From the NCBI GenBank assembly GCA_902569115.1, contig CACFTI010000002.1, positions 43,710-107,709 on the forward strand: a stretch of 64,000 nt of DNA, read 5' to 3'. Origin of the DNA: an uncultured Verrucomicrobiota bacterium (lineage in GTDB: Bacteria; Verrucomicrobiota; Verrucomicrobiia; Opitutales; Seribacteraceae). Every line of letters starts with the position of its first letter. Position 1 is the first letter of the stretch. Below, one piece after another: positions 9,549 through 18,437 of this stretch. A model generated the notes under the pieces. The model made no database searches. It worked only from the letters and a program-made list of their open reading frames with translations, and was not told where the DNA came from. The translations under genes were made by a program, and so were the position numbers.

Positions 9549-10457
9549 TCATCCCACATTTCGGTTGCGCACGCCCAAAAATCTTCGCAACGCATGACCT
9601 AGATCCTGATCCGTGTACAAACTTTCAAATTCCGCAGATACACTTGAAAGATTTCGTTCCAAGGTATCCTTAAATTCATCCATACGATTACTAAATTCAT
9701 CTCGAATAACTTCCGGGGAAGTCGATACTTCCCGAGTTCCTTCCATTTCCACAAAACGCAAGGCATCCCCGGAAGGGAGTTTTTCTTCCTCACGGTCCAG
9801 AACCTGAAGACAAAGGGCTTCGTACCTCGATGAAAGAGCAAAACGAAGTCTTTCCGGAAGAATATCCTCAGCCTCCAAAAAGTCAGACAAAAAAACCACT
9901 GTTGAACGGCCCGGCATATTTCCCACCAGTTGATCCCACATCGCCTCATGCTTGTTCACCCCACCTGCCTTCAATTGAGCCAGTGCATTCACCACCCGGC
10001 CAAAATGGGCATGTCCACTCTTTGGCCTGATCCACTGCTGCACTTCCTGACCGTAGGCAAAAAGCCCAACACGGTCTCCCTGCCGGTACGCAAGATACGC
10101 GAAGCAAGCAGCCAACATCGAAGCGTAATGTAGTTTTGTACAACTTGCTGCCTCCCCCTGGTAGGCCATCGAAGCACTGGTATCCAAAACCAGAAATAAA
10201 TTAAAATTAGTGTCCTCCTGAAAGGTTTTGGCAACCAACTCTTCCCTCTTCGCGTACACTTTCCAGTCGACCACTTTCAAGTCTTCACCCGGGTCATAGG
10301 GCCGGTACTGGAAAAACTCGGTCCCCCTGCCCTGCCTCAGACTTCGGTGAATCCCAGGCATTGCTCCATCCACCACTACTTTTGCGAGTAAGCTAAAATC
10401 TTCAATCCGGCTCAGATGAGCCGGGTCCAATAATTCCGTGTTTGTCGTAGCAACCAC
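9549..10457 (-). CDS. DUF58 domain protein
   Basis: 302 aa, with a GTG start at 10457 preceded by a weak GT-rich ribosome site. The family signature 'YRPYDPGEDLKVVDWKVYAK' (residues 51-70) is present, followed by a VWA-like core with D92-T-S-A-S96 and 'VVFLSDFLEAEDIL'. DUF58 proteins are soluble partners of MoxR AAA ATPases. The 9-bp gap after moxR and 12-bp gap before the BatA gene place it firmly in the operon. The length is normal for the family. Confidence 0.92.
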   Translation of the reverse strand: MVATTNTELLDPAHLSRIEDFSLLAKVVVDGAMPGIHRSLRQGRGTEFFQYRPYDPGEDLKVVDWKVYAKREELVAKTFQEDTNFNLFLVLDTSASMAYQGEAASCTKLHYASMLAACFAYLAYRQGDRVGLFAYGQEVQQWIRPKSGHAHFGRVVNALAQLKAGGVNKHEAMWDQLVGNMPGRSTVVFLSDFLEAEDILPERLRFALSSRYEALCLQVLDREEEKLPSGDALRFVEMEGTREVSTSPEVIRDEFSNRMDEFKDTLERNLSSVSAEFESLYTDQDLGHALRRFLGVRNRNVG

Positions 10458-10466
10458 CTGGACGGC

Positions 10467-11462
10467 TTACGAAGCTACATTTTCCAAAATATGGTCAATG
10501 ATACCGTCCGAATTCAATCCTTCCGATTCAGCAAAAAAACTGGGCAGTATCCGGTGACGAAGGCCGCTTTTGGCCATCGCTTTTACATCCTCGCGGGATG
10601 CGTTCGGACGACCATCCAACATGGCTCTTGCCTTCGATGCCAGAATTAGGGCCTGCGATCCACGGGAACCCGCACCCCACTTAACCCGCTTTTGCGTCCA
10701 CTCATCACAGGATTCCGATTGAGGACGGGAAGCCGAAGCAATCGCAACCGCATATGATACGACCGTTTCAGGGGCAGGCACTTGTCGGGTTAAGGACTGT
10801 AATTGCAGAATGTCTTCCCCGGTCAAAACAGCCTGGGATTCTTCGCCCTGTACTCCGGTGGTTTCCCCAACCATTTTGATTTCGTCTTCCTCGGAGAGAT
10901 AATCAATCACTGGATTGAGTAGGAAACGGTCAAGTTGAGCCTCGGGCAAAGGATAGGTGCCCTCCAATTCAATTGGGTTTTGCGTGGCCAGGACAAAAAA
11001 TGGAGCGTCTAAAGGGCGGGTCTCTCCAGAGACCGTAACCTGTCTCTCTTCCATGGCTTCAAGGAGCGAGGCCTGCGTCTTGGGAGGTGTTCGGTTTATT
11101 TCATCCGCCAAAACCACATTGGAGAAAATAGGACCGGCCGAGAATCGGAAGGATTTCTTGCCAGTCGCTGGATCTTCATCCACCACTTCCGAACCGACCA
11201 CATCCGCAGGCATCAGATCGGGTGTAAATTGAATCCTTTTAAAACCAAGACTTAAACATTTTGCCAACGTTTTAACCAACAAAGTTTTACCTAAACCCGG
11301 AATTCCAGTGAGCAGGCAGTGCCCGCGGGCAAGCAGTGTGATAAGTAATTGCTCGATCACCTCATCCTGTCCGATGATACCTTTGCGAATTTCGGCCATC
11401 AGGCGGTCGCGCGTTTCATTCAGTCGGCTCAGGGCGTCTTGGGTTTGTTCTTCGTCGGTCAT
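10467..11462 (-). CDS. MoxR family AAA+ ATPase
   Basis: 331 aa from the ATG at 11462. The open frame extends 17 codons further to a TTG at 11513, but the aligned family start and the ATG favour 11462. Walker A is GIPGLGKT (residues 53-60) and Walker B 'VVLADEINR' (116-124), followed by the sensor/arginine-finger segment 'FVLATQNPIELEGTYPLPE' and 'AQLDRFLL'. MoxR ATPases are chaperone-like AAA+ proteins that act on VWA-domain partners, here presumably the DUF58, BatA and VWA/GATase proteins encoded directly downstream. It is the first gene of the seven-gene operon, separated from the exonuclease gene upstream by 97 bp. Confidence 0.95.
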   Translation of the reverse strand: MTDEEQTQDALSRLNETRDRLMAEIRKGIIGQDEVIEQLLITLLARGHCLLTGIPGLGKTLLVKTLAKCLSLGFKRIQFTPDLMPADVVGSEVVDEDPATGKKSFRFSAGPIFSNVVLADEINRTPPKTQASLLEAMEERQVTVSGETRPLDAPFFVLATQNPIELEGTYPLPEAQLDRFLLNPVIDYLSEEDEIKMVGETTGVQGEESQAVLTGEDILQLQSLTRQVPAPETVVSYAVAIASASRPQSESCDEWTQKRVKWGAGSRGSQALILASKARAMLDGRPNASREDVKAMAKSGLRHRILPSFFAESEGLNSDGIIDHILENVAS

Positions 11463-11559
11463 GTGTAAATTAGTATGTTGTATGATATCTTGGAGACAAA
11501 CTAATGTTTGCAACAGGTTATAGTTCTCGGGACAATGATAAAGAAAGCGTCACCGGCAA

Positions 11560-12429
11560 TTAGTCTTGTCCAGTCACAGAGAGTAATCGGTCCCACTCTT
11601 CGACGAATCGGACTAAATGCTCCTTACCGTTTGCGATTTCCGCTTCCAGTAAATTCCTTACCAGTACCTGTTCTCGTTCATAGTCACGAGTTTCAAGCAA
11701 ACCGGAAAAATGGGCCATTCTTGCCCAAAGCAAATGAGTGGTAAAGGCATCAAACTCATTGTAAGCAAGGATTTCAGGAAGCTGTTTATCCAGCCACATT
11801 TGAGCGACAGAATCCCCGCTCACATCAATCTTTCCGGGAATTCCACTGAGGCTCGCTGCCTGATGAAGGGAAGGCCGGTCGCGGAACTGTCCCAGACCCT
11901 CTGCCAGATCTATATTATAATCTGAATTTCTTGCGTCGAAATAATCCACTCCTTCCCAAGGCTTGGCCGGACGATCCGAAAAGCCAAAACCGGGCAACCC
12001 ATGAACGATCGATCTTTGAATAATAATTGGCACATCAGCCTGAGATGAATTGTATCCGACAAGCTGGGGCTTTCTTCTTCCCACCGATTTCAAAAAACTG
12101 GCAAGAAGGACTTTTTCGTCTGACTTTTGCTCATCCAATGCATCCGTAGGCAGCGAAACCAATTTCAAAACCGGCTCTCCGCCCCGTGGACAATCACGAA
12201 GAATTCCGCAAATTGAAACAATCCGGCAGAGAATTGTTTTCAGGTAGGGTTGGAAGTCTTCGGGATCATCGGCTTTTCGGGCATCTGCCCATAGAGCTTC
12301 AAAGGATGTGGCCGCCTCGTCATCGGGTCCCGAGGAAGGGGGAGATTTCAGGAGAATTTCCGCAGACTTCGGATCAGGGATCCACTCGATATCAAAACTA
12401 AATACGCTTTCCGCAATCTTTTTAAGCAT
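11560..12429 (-). CDS. Predicted PolB-like 3'-5' exonuclease
   Basis: 289 aa. The exonuclease fold of DNA_pol_B_exo2 is suggested by 'FSFDIEW' (D13-I-E15, ExoI DxE motif), 'LVGYNSSQADVPIIIQRS' (ExoII-like, conserved Asp) and 'YNEFDAFTTHLLWAR' (ExoIII-like Asp). It lacks any polymerase domain and has the usual stand-alone length. It lies 9 bp after map on the same strand and 97 bp before moxR. A role in DNA or RNA end processing is known only by analogy. Confidence 0.82.
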   Translation of the reverse strand: MLKKIAESVFSFDIEWIPDPKSAEILLKSPPSSGPDDEAATSFEALWADARKADDPEDFQPYLKTILCRIVSICGILRDCPRGGEPVLKLVSLPTDALDEQKSDEKVLLASFLKSVGRRKPQLVGYNSSQADVPIIIQRSIVHGLPGFGFSDRPAKPWEGVDYFDARNSDYNIDLAEGLGQFRDRPSLHQAASLSGIPGKIDVSGDSVAQMWLDKQLPEILAYNEFDAFTTHLLWARMAHFSGLLETRDYEREQVLVRNLLEAEIANGKEHLVRFVEEWDRLLSVTGQD

Positions 12430-12438
12430 ACCAAATAT

Positions 12439-13254
12439 TCAGGCCGCTAACCCGGACAACTTAGATACAAAATACTCTTCCGCATTCCCGGCACCTTCCG
12501 GGATGGTCAAAATCTCAGGCTGCCCCTCATCCACCAGAAGGGTGTGTTCAAAATGAGCAGACGGCATGCCGTCCACAGCCAGGGCGGTCCATCCATCCTT
12601 AGCCATCCGAATCTGCGGGCTTTTCATATTAACCATCGGTTCAATACATATGGCCATACCCTTGCGAAACTGAGGTCCCGTTCCCGCTTTACCAAAATTC
12701 GGGATCTGAGGTTCTTCGTGCAAGGTGCGTCCGACCCCGTGGCCCACAAAATTCGTAATCACCGCAAAGCCGGCTTTTTCCACATATTGCTGAACGGCCT
12801 GCGATACATCTCCCACCCGTTTCTTGTGCAAAGCCATACTCAGTCCAACATAGAGGGACTCCTCCGTTACTTTGAGTAAGCGATCAATTTCGGGACTCAC
12901 TTGCCCGACCGGAATTGTACGGCAATTATCTCCAATAACTCCATTTTCACGAATACAGACATCCACCGAAAGCACATCCCCCTCTTTGAGCACACGATCT
13001 TTCAATCCAATTCCATGCACCACTTCATCATTGACCGAAAGACAGGTGTAAGAAGGAAAGATCCGGTTTCCCGAACGGTAACCTTTACAGGCACTTTTTA
13101 CCCCAAAATCACGCATCATGCTTCCTCCCTCTTCATCAATCTCCCAGGTATTCATGCCGGGCCTGACGAAGGAGCAAAGACGATCGAGAATCGTGGCTGC
13201 AGTGCAACCGGCTGCACGCATTTTCTCTTTATCTTTAAAATTCTTACAAATCAC
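12439..13254 (-). CDS. map: Methionine aminopeptidase, type I
   Basis: 271 aa, removing initiator Met from nascent proteins in the cytoplasm. All catalytic and metal residues are recognisable: H80 ('EVVHGIG'), D98 ('LSVDVC'), D109 ('GDNCRT'), H172 ('VGHGVGRT'), E205 ('IEPM') and E236 ('HFEHTLL'). The start is a GTG at 13254; an ATG at residue 12 ('MRAAG') is possible, but the family normally has about a dozen residues before that motif. The gene stands between the SBF-like transporter (46 bp upstream) and the exonuclease (9 bp downstream), not in the ribosomal-protein cluster where map is often found. Confidence 0.95.
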   Translation of the reverse strand: MICKNFKDKEKMRAAGCTAATILDRLCSFVRPGMNTWEIDEEGGSMMRDFGVKSACKGYRSGNRIFPSYTCLSVNDEVVHGIGLKDRVLKEGDVLSVDVCIRENGVIGDNCRTIPVGQVSPEIDRLLKVTEESLYVGLSMALHKKRVGDVSQAVQQYVEKAGFAVITNFVGHGVGRTLHEEPQIPNFGKAGTGPQFRKGMAICIEPMVNMKSPQIRMAKDGWTALAVDGMPSAHFEHTLLVDEGQPEILTIPEGAGNAEEYFVSKLSGLAA

Positions 13255-13300
13255 CCTTTGTTCTTCATCGAAAATTCAGCAGGTATCAACATCAAATCTT

Positions 13301-14281
13301 TCAATTCGCTTTCTCCCCTGCCTCGACCCTGCTCTTGCATGGCTTCAAAAAAAGGGTCCCGATCAGCAGTTGTAAAAAATGAATGCAAAAAAGAGGCAGA
13401 GTAATCGAAAACAATTCTTGCTGGGATTCTGAAAATATAACCGATGCAATTGGCAGTCCCATGGCCAATGATTTTTGAGATAAACAAAAAAACTGGGAAA
13501 CTTGGATCTCCCTATTTTTCGACCACCTCGTGGAAAACACCCAACCCGACAAATGAAGAAGTACGACGAAGGATAAACAAAAGGGAAAAACCTCTACAAG
13601 CATACGCAAAAATATTTCTTTATCAGTTGAGTATAATCCATCACACATCGAAAGATAGACCAGAAAAGCGATGCATAACATCGGTACCTGACCATACCAC
13701 TCCTTGCATGTAATTTCTTTTAGAACCGGAAAAATACGAGCCAGAACCCAACCCACAAAACAGGGAGCCATCACAAGGGCAAAAATCTTCAGGAAAAGAA
13801 ATCCAAAAGCGCCCCCGTTGGCAAAAGATCCGAACCACAAAAAGGGTACCAGTAAAATTCCTAGTAAATTGGATAAAGTCGCGTGACCCAAGGCATAATC
13901 CCCATTTCCGCCTGCGTTCCTCGAAAAAACCACACAACTTGCAATCGTAGTTGGTAAAATCGCTGAAAAAAACAGGGGGCCATACAAAGCTTGCGGAACC
14001 AAGCCCACAGCCCAACCAATTTTCAACCAGAGAACCGGTATAAAAATCACCCCTGCCTGCAACACCAAACTGCCAACCGGCCTTTGCAAAAGAAGCGATA
14101 AATTCTCAATCTTCAACCGGGAGCCCTGAAATAAAAAGATCATAACCACAAGTAGTTCAGAGATATATTTGATATTTAGATTTCCCTCACTTGCTCCGAT
14201 GGCAGGTTGCCAATAGGCAAACAACATCATGATAACCAAAACGCACACAAATCCTGGCCCACTTGTTAAAACTCGCATCAT
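13301..14281 (-). CDS. SBF-like bile acid:sodium symporter family protein
   Basis: 326 aa, almost wholly hydrophobic with about ten membrane segments. The 'MIFLFQGSRLKIENL' stretch and 'FFSAILPTTIASCVVFSRNAGG' fit the SBF-like branch (RCH1/YfeH-type) of the BASS transporter superfamily. Substrate cannot be told from the sequence. Two Met codons open the frame; the start could be 14281 or 14278. It is divergent from the folate operon, and the 88-bp gap between them must hold both promoters. A second, distinct BASS transporter lies at 42.8-43.7 kb. Confidence 0.85.
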   Translation of the reverse strand: MMRVLTSGPGFVCVLVIMMLFAYWQPAIGASEGNLNIKYISELLVVMIFLFQGSRLKIENLSLLLQRPVGSLVLQAGVIFIPVLWLKIGWAVGLVPQALYGPLFFSAILPTTIASCVVFSRNAGGNGDYALGHATLSNLLGILLVPFLWFGSFANGGAFGFLFLKIFALVMAPCFVGWVLARIFPVLKEITCKEWYGQVPMLCIAFLVYLSMCDGLYSTDKEIFLRMLVEVFPFCLSFVVLLHLSGWVFSTRWSKNREIQVSQFFCLSQKSLAMGLPIASVIFSESQQELFSITLPLFCIHFLQLLIGTLFLKPCKSRVEAGEKAN

Positions 14282-14369
14282 CGGGTGACATTCATAGGTT
14301 GCTTACCTAGAAGTCACAAGCTTTCGCTTTCACCCAATTTTAAATTTCTTTAACCTTCATCGCTAATAC

Positions 14370-15041
14370 ATGAAAAAAATTTCTCTGCTCACCGTGGATG
14401 CAGCGGGCACCCTGCTTAAGCCCTGGCCTTCCGTCGGGACCTTGTACGGGAAAGCAGCCCGAAAAAAAGGGATTCAAGTCGACGACACCGATCTGGATAC
14501 CCAATTCGGAAAAGCGTTTAACGAGGTCCAAAAAATAGCTCATAAACATCAGGGTGAGGAAAAAGAATTCTGGAGAAAAGTCGTAAACCTCACCTTTCAA
14601 CCTTCCTACTCCGGCGATTTAATGGATGAATTATTTGAAGAGCTCTGGGAGTTTTTTGCCAGGGGTGAGCCATGGAAACTTGCGGAACAGGCTGAGCAAA
14701 CCCTGACTACGCTCAAGGATCAAAATTATCGACTGGCGGTCCTTTCGAATAATGATTCGAGGCTCAGGTCTGTCTTACGCGAATTACAGGTTGATCATCT
14801 ATTTGAACATCTTTTCATTTCTTCCGAGTTGGGATTTGAAAAACCGCAAAGAGAAATTTTTCAGGCGGTGGAAGATACCCTCGAGGTGACACCCCAGGAA
14901 ATCATGCATTTGGGTGATAGTTATTCCCGTGATTATCTTGGAGCTCAGGAATCCGGTTGGAATCCAGTTCTTTATGGCTCGGACACCCAGGCAAAAGTAC
15001 GTATTCAAAAATTCCCTGAACTTTTAAACCTTCTTTCATGA
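14370..15041 (+). CDS. HAD-superfamily phosphatase heading the folate operon
   Basis: 223 aa HAD-IA hydrolase of the REG-2/HDHD3-like type. Motif I is 'LLTVDAAGTLL' (D9; the usual second Asp is Ala, which is common in this branch), motif II 'LAVLSNND', motif III Lys in 'GFEKPQREIF' and motif IV 'HLGDSYSRDYLGA'. The ATG of pabB overlaps its TGA (ATGA at 15038-15041), so it is translated as part of the folate operon. Function is not proven; a pathway phosphatase acting on dihydroneopterin phosphate is a reasonable guess, while house-cleaning phosphatase activity is the alternative. Confidence 0.88.
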   Translation: MKKISLLTVDAAGTLLKPWPSVGTLYGKAARKKGIQVDDTDLDTQFGKAFNEVQKIAHKHQGEEKEFWRKVVNLTFQPSYSGDLMDELFEELWEFFARGEPWKLAEQAEQTLTTLKDQNYRLAVLSNNDSRLRSVLRELQVDHLFEHLFISSELGFEKPQREIFQAVEDTLEVTPQEIMHLGDSYSRDYLGAQESGWNPVLYGSDTQAKVRIQKFPELLNLLS

Positions 15042-16285
15042 TCAAGCTGAGCCGGCATACTTCCCCTGCCCTGCTTGCAAATCTTGGTTGTGAAAATTTG
15101 GCCGTCCAAACAGTTGATTCTTGTCCGCAAAAACTGGTTGCCTATCTCGATTTTGAAGAAATCTTTCCGATTCATTCCATTTCCGACGATTCCATCTGGT
15201 CCAAACTTCAACCAATGCCCGCTGATGGGGTGTTATCGTTTTCCGGATGGGTCGGTTTTTTTGGTTACGAACTCCTTGCTTTTCAGTTCGGCATTCATAC
15301 GAAGGCTAAGCGGGATTTACCGGTACCTGCTGGCTGGTTTGGTCGTCCAGCGACCATAGTACATTTCAATCAGGAACAGACGGTTATCGAATCAAAGGAT
15401 CCGCACAGGGAACAGGAAATTGAAAAAAGATTACTGGATTCACTTTCACTCGATTCCCCAACTCTCATCCATCAGAAACACAGCTGCAATCTAAGTTTCA
15501 AGCAATACAAAGATATTTTTCATCAGGCAAGGGAAGCAATCCTCGATGGCGAAACTTATCAGATCAAAATTTCTCAGCGCTTTGAGGCAGCAACGCAAAT
15601 CGATCCTCTTTCAGCTTTCACTAAATTACAAAAAAGTAATCCCGCCCCGGAAGCCTTTTTGTTAAAAACCAAAGAGTTTTCGATCGTCAGTTGTTCTCCG
15701 GAAGTGGTTATTCATAAGGAAGCGGACCGGATGATCACCCGACCAATCGGTGGCACCTATCGCCGGGATGATCCGGGCACCGAACACTCGCTGATCGAAC
15801 GGTTTCTCAAGGATCCCAAGGAGGTCGCAGAGCACAATATGCTGGTGGATCTTGAACGCAATGATCTCTCCGCCCTCTGCCTGCCAGGTTCCGTACAGAT
15901 TCAAAATTTTCGCGAAGTGGAAAGTTATGCCCACCTTCACCACCTCGTTTCCACCATCTCAGGAACGCTGAAAAAAAATATTTCTTTGAAAGAAATTATC
16001 CGGGCCATGCTTCCGGGTGGAAGCATAACGGGTTGCCCCAAAGCTCGAACGATGGAATGGATCGATCAGCTTGAACCCTGTTTCCGGGGACCCTATACGG
16101 GGAGTTTTGGAACTTTGCATGACAACGGTGACCTCCATTTAAATCTGATTATTCGGGCCATGCTAATCCTGAATGGGCGGTGCTACACCCAGGCGGGAGG
16201 TGGCATCGTGGTAAATTCAACGCCGGAATATGAGTATCAGGAAAACCATACCAAGGCACAGGCACTCCTAGACTTGCTCAAATGA
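15038..16285 (+). CDS. pabB: Aminodeoxychorismate synthase component I
   Basis: 415 aa chorismate-binding enzyme. Diagnostic segments are 'ILDGETYQIKISQRFEA', 'MITRPIGGTYRR', 'AEHNMLVDLERNDL', 'PGGSITGCPKARTMEWID' and 'AGGGIVVNSTPEYEYQE'. Together with PabA it converts chorismate and glutamine to 4-amino-4-deoxychorismate. The motif PIGGT carries Gly where E. coli PabB has the active-site Lys of PIKGT, so motif alone does not separate it from TrpE; the surrounding folate genes decide for PabB. It overlaps both neighbours by 4 bp. Confidence 0.92.
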   Translation: MIKLSRHTSPALLANLGCENLAVQTVDSCPQKLVAYLDFEEIFPIHSISDDSIWSKLQPMPADGVLSFSGWVGFFGYELLAFQFGIHTKAKRDLPVPAGWFGRPATIVHFNQEQTVIESKDPHREQEIEKRLLDSLSLDSPTLIHQKHSCNLSFKQYKDIFHQAREAILDGETYQIKISQRFEAATQIDPLSAFTKLQKSNPAPEAFLLKTKEFSIVSCSPEVVIHKEADRMITRPIGGTYRRDDPGTEHSLIERFLKDPKEVAEHNMLVDLERNDLSALCLPGSVQIQNFREVESYAHLHHLVSTISGTLKKNISLKEIIRAMLPGGSITGCPKARTMEWIDQLEPCFRGPYTGSFGTLHDNGDLHLNLIIRAMLILNGRCYTQAGGGIVVNSTPEYEYQENHTKAQALLDLLK

Positions 16286-16866
16286 TCACACTGATTGATC
16301 ACCGCGACTCCTTTACTCGCAACCTCGAGCATATGCTCGCCCGGTTTGATAAAGTTAGGATTATCGACCGGAAATCATTTTCCGACTCTGATCTTAAGGA
16401 ATGCCAGATGCTGGTTTTTTCCCCAGGTCCCGGAACCCCTCAAGATTATCCGGAATCCTTAGCCATTCTTGAAAATGCAAAAGGGAAAATCCCTATTCTG
16501 GGTGTATGTTTGGGATTCCAAATGATTTTGCAACAGGAAGGAGCTGCGATTATTCGACAGAACCAAGTATTACATGGAGTAGAAACTGAAATTCTTGCCG
16601 ATCCTTCAAGTGTCACTTACCGAGAGATCTCAGGCCCCATTCATGTGGGGCGGTATCACTCTCTACAGGTCGATCCGGATAGCCTGGGAAACCTTCCCCA
16701 CTCCATCCAAATCACTTCCACTGATCCAATTCGGGAAACCCCGCTTTCCTTCGAGGATGTAGGAAGGAAACTCTTTGGCTTGCAGTATCACCCTGAATCC
16801 TTTCTATCAAACCAAGGCACTCAGATTTTATCGAACATTCTTCATGAAAGCATGGAACAAAGATGA
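16282..16866 (+). CDS. pabA: Aminodeoxychorismate/anthranilate synthase glutamine amidotransferase
   Basis: 194 aa class I glutamine amidotransferase. It shows 'VFSPGPGTPQDYPE', the nucleophile elbow 'ILGVCLGFQMI' (Cys) and the His-Glu pair in 'GLQYHPESFLS'. It supplies ammonia from glutamine to PabB, whose stop codon it overlaps (ATGA). As in many bacteria it could also serve TrpE if no separate trpG exists; that cannot be judged from this window. Length is normal. Confidence 0.93.
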   Translation: MITLIDHRDSFTRNLEHMLARFDKVRIIDRKSFSDSDLKECQMLVFSPGPGTPQDYPESLAILENAKGKIPILGVCLGFQMILQQEGAAIIRQNQVLHGVETEILADPSSVTYREISGPIHVGRYHSLQVDPDSLGNLPHSIQITSTDPIRETPLSFEDVGRKLFGLQYHPESFLSNQGTQILSNILHESMEQR

Positions 16867-17593
16867 CGCACCTAGCGAACATCCTGAACCGTGGGGTTTA
16901 CGCGGAGTTTTCTCTACCCTGAAGGTTCTGGATAATCGTGTAATTCCTTTTTGCGAATCTTACCTCAATAGACTTATTGAATCCGCGAAAAGACAAGCCA
17001 TGCCATGGATTCCTGATATTTCTCTTTTAGAACAAAAGCTCGCCCAATTTTCATCCGAAACAAGTCCGGATCACGGATTAATCAGAATTTGTTTGTTTGA
17101 AGATTTGCTAGGATTCTCATCTCGCCCGGCCGTGAGTGACGGTAATCCGGTAGAAGGATGGCTTCTCCATTATCGAAGGAAAGATCCCATCATAAAATCA
17201 ACGGAGGACAAGGATCTCTATGGATCACTTGGGGAGTTGGAAATTGAAAAAGAAGACTGGGTGATCATTGACCCCAAGGATAATGACCTCCGCGAAACGG
17301 CCACCTCCAATCTTATCTTTGCCAAAGGAAATGAATTAATTATTCCCGAAAAGTGGGTTCTCAACGGGATTGTTCTGCAAAAACTTCTCCCTTTTTTGGA
17401 AGAGCGTTTTTCGGTTACCCGGGCCATCCCCCAAGATCAGGATATCTCTTCCTTCGATGAAATTATTCTTTGTGGAACAGGGCGCGGGGTGGCCCCCCTA
17501 ACTACTCTGTCCGAACTTGGATGGTCATCCCAAGGTGATGAAATTTTCTCCGAAATCCGCACCCATTACGAAGAACTCCTTCGATCCGCTTAG
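16844..17593 (+). CDS. pabC: Class IV aminotransferase, likely aminodeoxychorismate lyase
   Basis: 249 aa from the ATG at 16844, which lies inside pabA; the open frame reaches a TTG at 16775, but that would add an unlikely 23 residues. The C-terminal half has the fold-type IV PLP signature 'LRETATSNLIFAKG' with the conserved Glu, then 'ILCGTGRGVAPLTTL'. The N-terminal half is weakly conserved ('GLRGVFSTLKVLDNRVIPF'). Position directly after pabA and before folP supports 4-amino-4-deoxychorismate lyase, giving p-aminobenzoate and pyruvate. A branched-chain or D-amino-acid aminotransferase is the alternative. The exact start is uncertain because no good ribosome site is visible. Confidence 0.82.
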   Translation: MKAWNKDDAPSEHPEPWGLRGVFSTLKVLDNRVIPFCESYLNRLIESAKRQAMPWIPDISLLEQKLAQFSSETSPDHGLIRICLFEDLLGFSSRPAVSDGNPVEGWLLHYRRKDPIIKSTEDKDLYGSLGELEIEKEDWVIIDPKDNDLRETATSNLIFAKGNELIIPEKWVLNGIVLQKLLPFLEERFSVTRAIPQDQDISSFDEIILCGTGRGVAPLTTLSELGWSSQGDEIFSEIRTHYEELLRSA

Positions 17594-18426
17594 TGCCTGA
17601 ATATATTTTTAACGGCCAACGCCTTTCCCTGCATTACCCGGCAGTCATGGGCATCCTCAATCTTACCCCAGATTCCTTCAGCGATGGAGGAGATTTAATG
17701 GACCCATCGGCAGCGGTTGAAAAAGCTATGGAGATGGCGGAACAGGGGGCTCAGATTATTGATTTGGGAGGCGAAAGTACCCGCCCGGGGAGTGATTTCA
17801 TTTCCGAAGAGGAGGAAATCAGGAGAGTACTGCCGATTCTCGAAAAACTACCCACCGATCAATTCATTATCTCCATCGATACCACCAAAACCAAAGTTGC
17901 ACAACTTGCCCTCGAAGCCGGGGCGCATCTGATCAATGATGTCTCAGGAGGCCGCACTGAACTATTAAAGGCCGCTCATGCATATAATGCTGGATTCATC
18001 CTCATGCATTCACAGGGGAAGCCTAAATCGATGCAGGATCAACCATCCTACATGAATCCCGTTACTGAAATCAGAGAATTTTTCGATCAAAAAAAAGAAC
18101 AAATCAAAGAGCTCGGCCTTCCCCGCTTGTGGGTCGATCCGGGAATTGGGTTTGGCAAAACCCTGACTCATAATCTCGAAATTATGAGAAACATTCATGC
18201 CTTTATGGATGAGACTTGGGGAGTCTTACTCGGTTCATCCCGAAAATCATGGATTGATCATCTTTGTGATGCCCCAGATCCGGTAAAAAGACTGGGGGGT
18301 TCCATCGCTTCCGCCATAGATGCCGTTGCAAAAGGGGTTGAAATTATCCGCGTTCACGATGTTTCAGAAACTGTGCAAGCCATTCAGGTCGCGAAGGAAC
18401 TCGCAACTGATGCTGAAAGTAAGTAG
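17593..18426 (+). CDS. folP: Dihydropteroate synthase
   Basis: 277 aa TIM-barrel enzyme joining p-aminobenzoate to dihydropterin pyrophosphate. Both DHPS signatures are present: 'VMGILNLTPDSFSDGG' and 'GAQIIDLGGESTRPGS'. Later segments 'LINDVSGG', 'WVDPGIGFGKTLTHN' and 'LLGSSRKSWI' also match the family. The GTG start at 17593 shares one base with the TAG of pabC. Length is normal and no resistance-type insertion is seen. Confidence 0.96.
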   Translation: MPEYIFNGQRLSLHYPAVMGILNLTPDSFSDGGDLMDPSAAVEKAMEMAEQGAQIIDLGGESTRPGSDFISEEEEIRRVLPILEKLPTDQFIISIDTTKTKVAQLALEAGAHLINDVSGGRTELLKAAHAYNAGFILMHSQGKPKSMQDQPSYMNPVTEIREFFDQKKEQIKELGLPRLWVDPGIGFGKTLTHNLEIMRNIHAFMDETWGVLLGSSRKSWIDHLCDAPDPVKRLGGSIASAIDAVAKGVEIIRVHDVSETVQAIQVAKELATDAESK

Positions 18427-18437
18427 AAAGAAAACAT

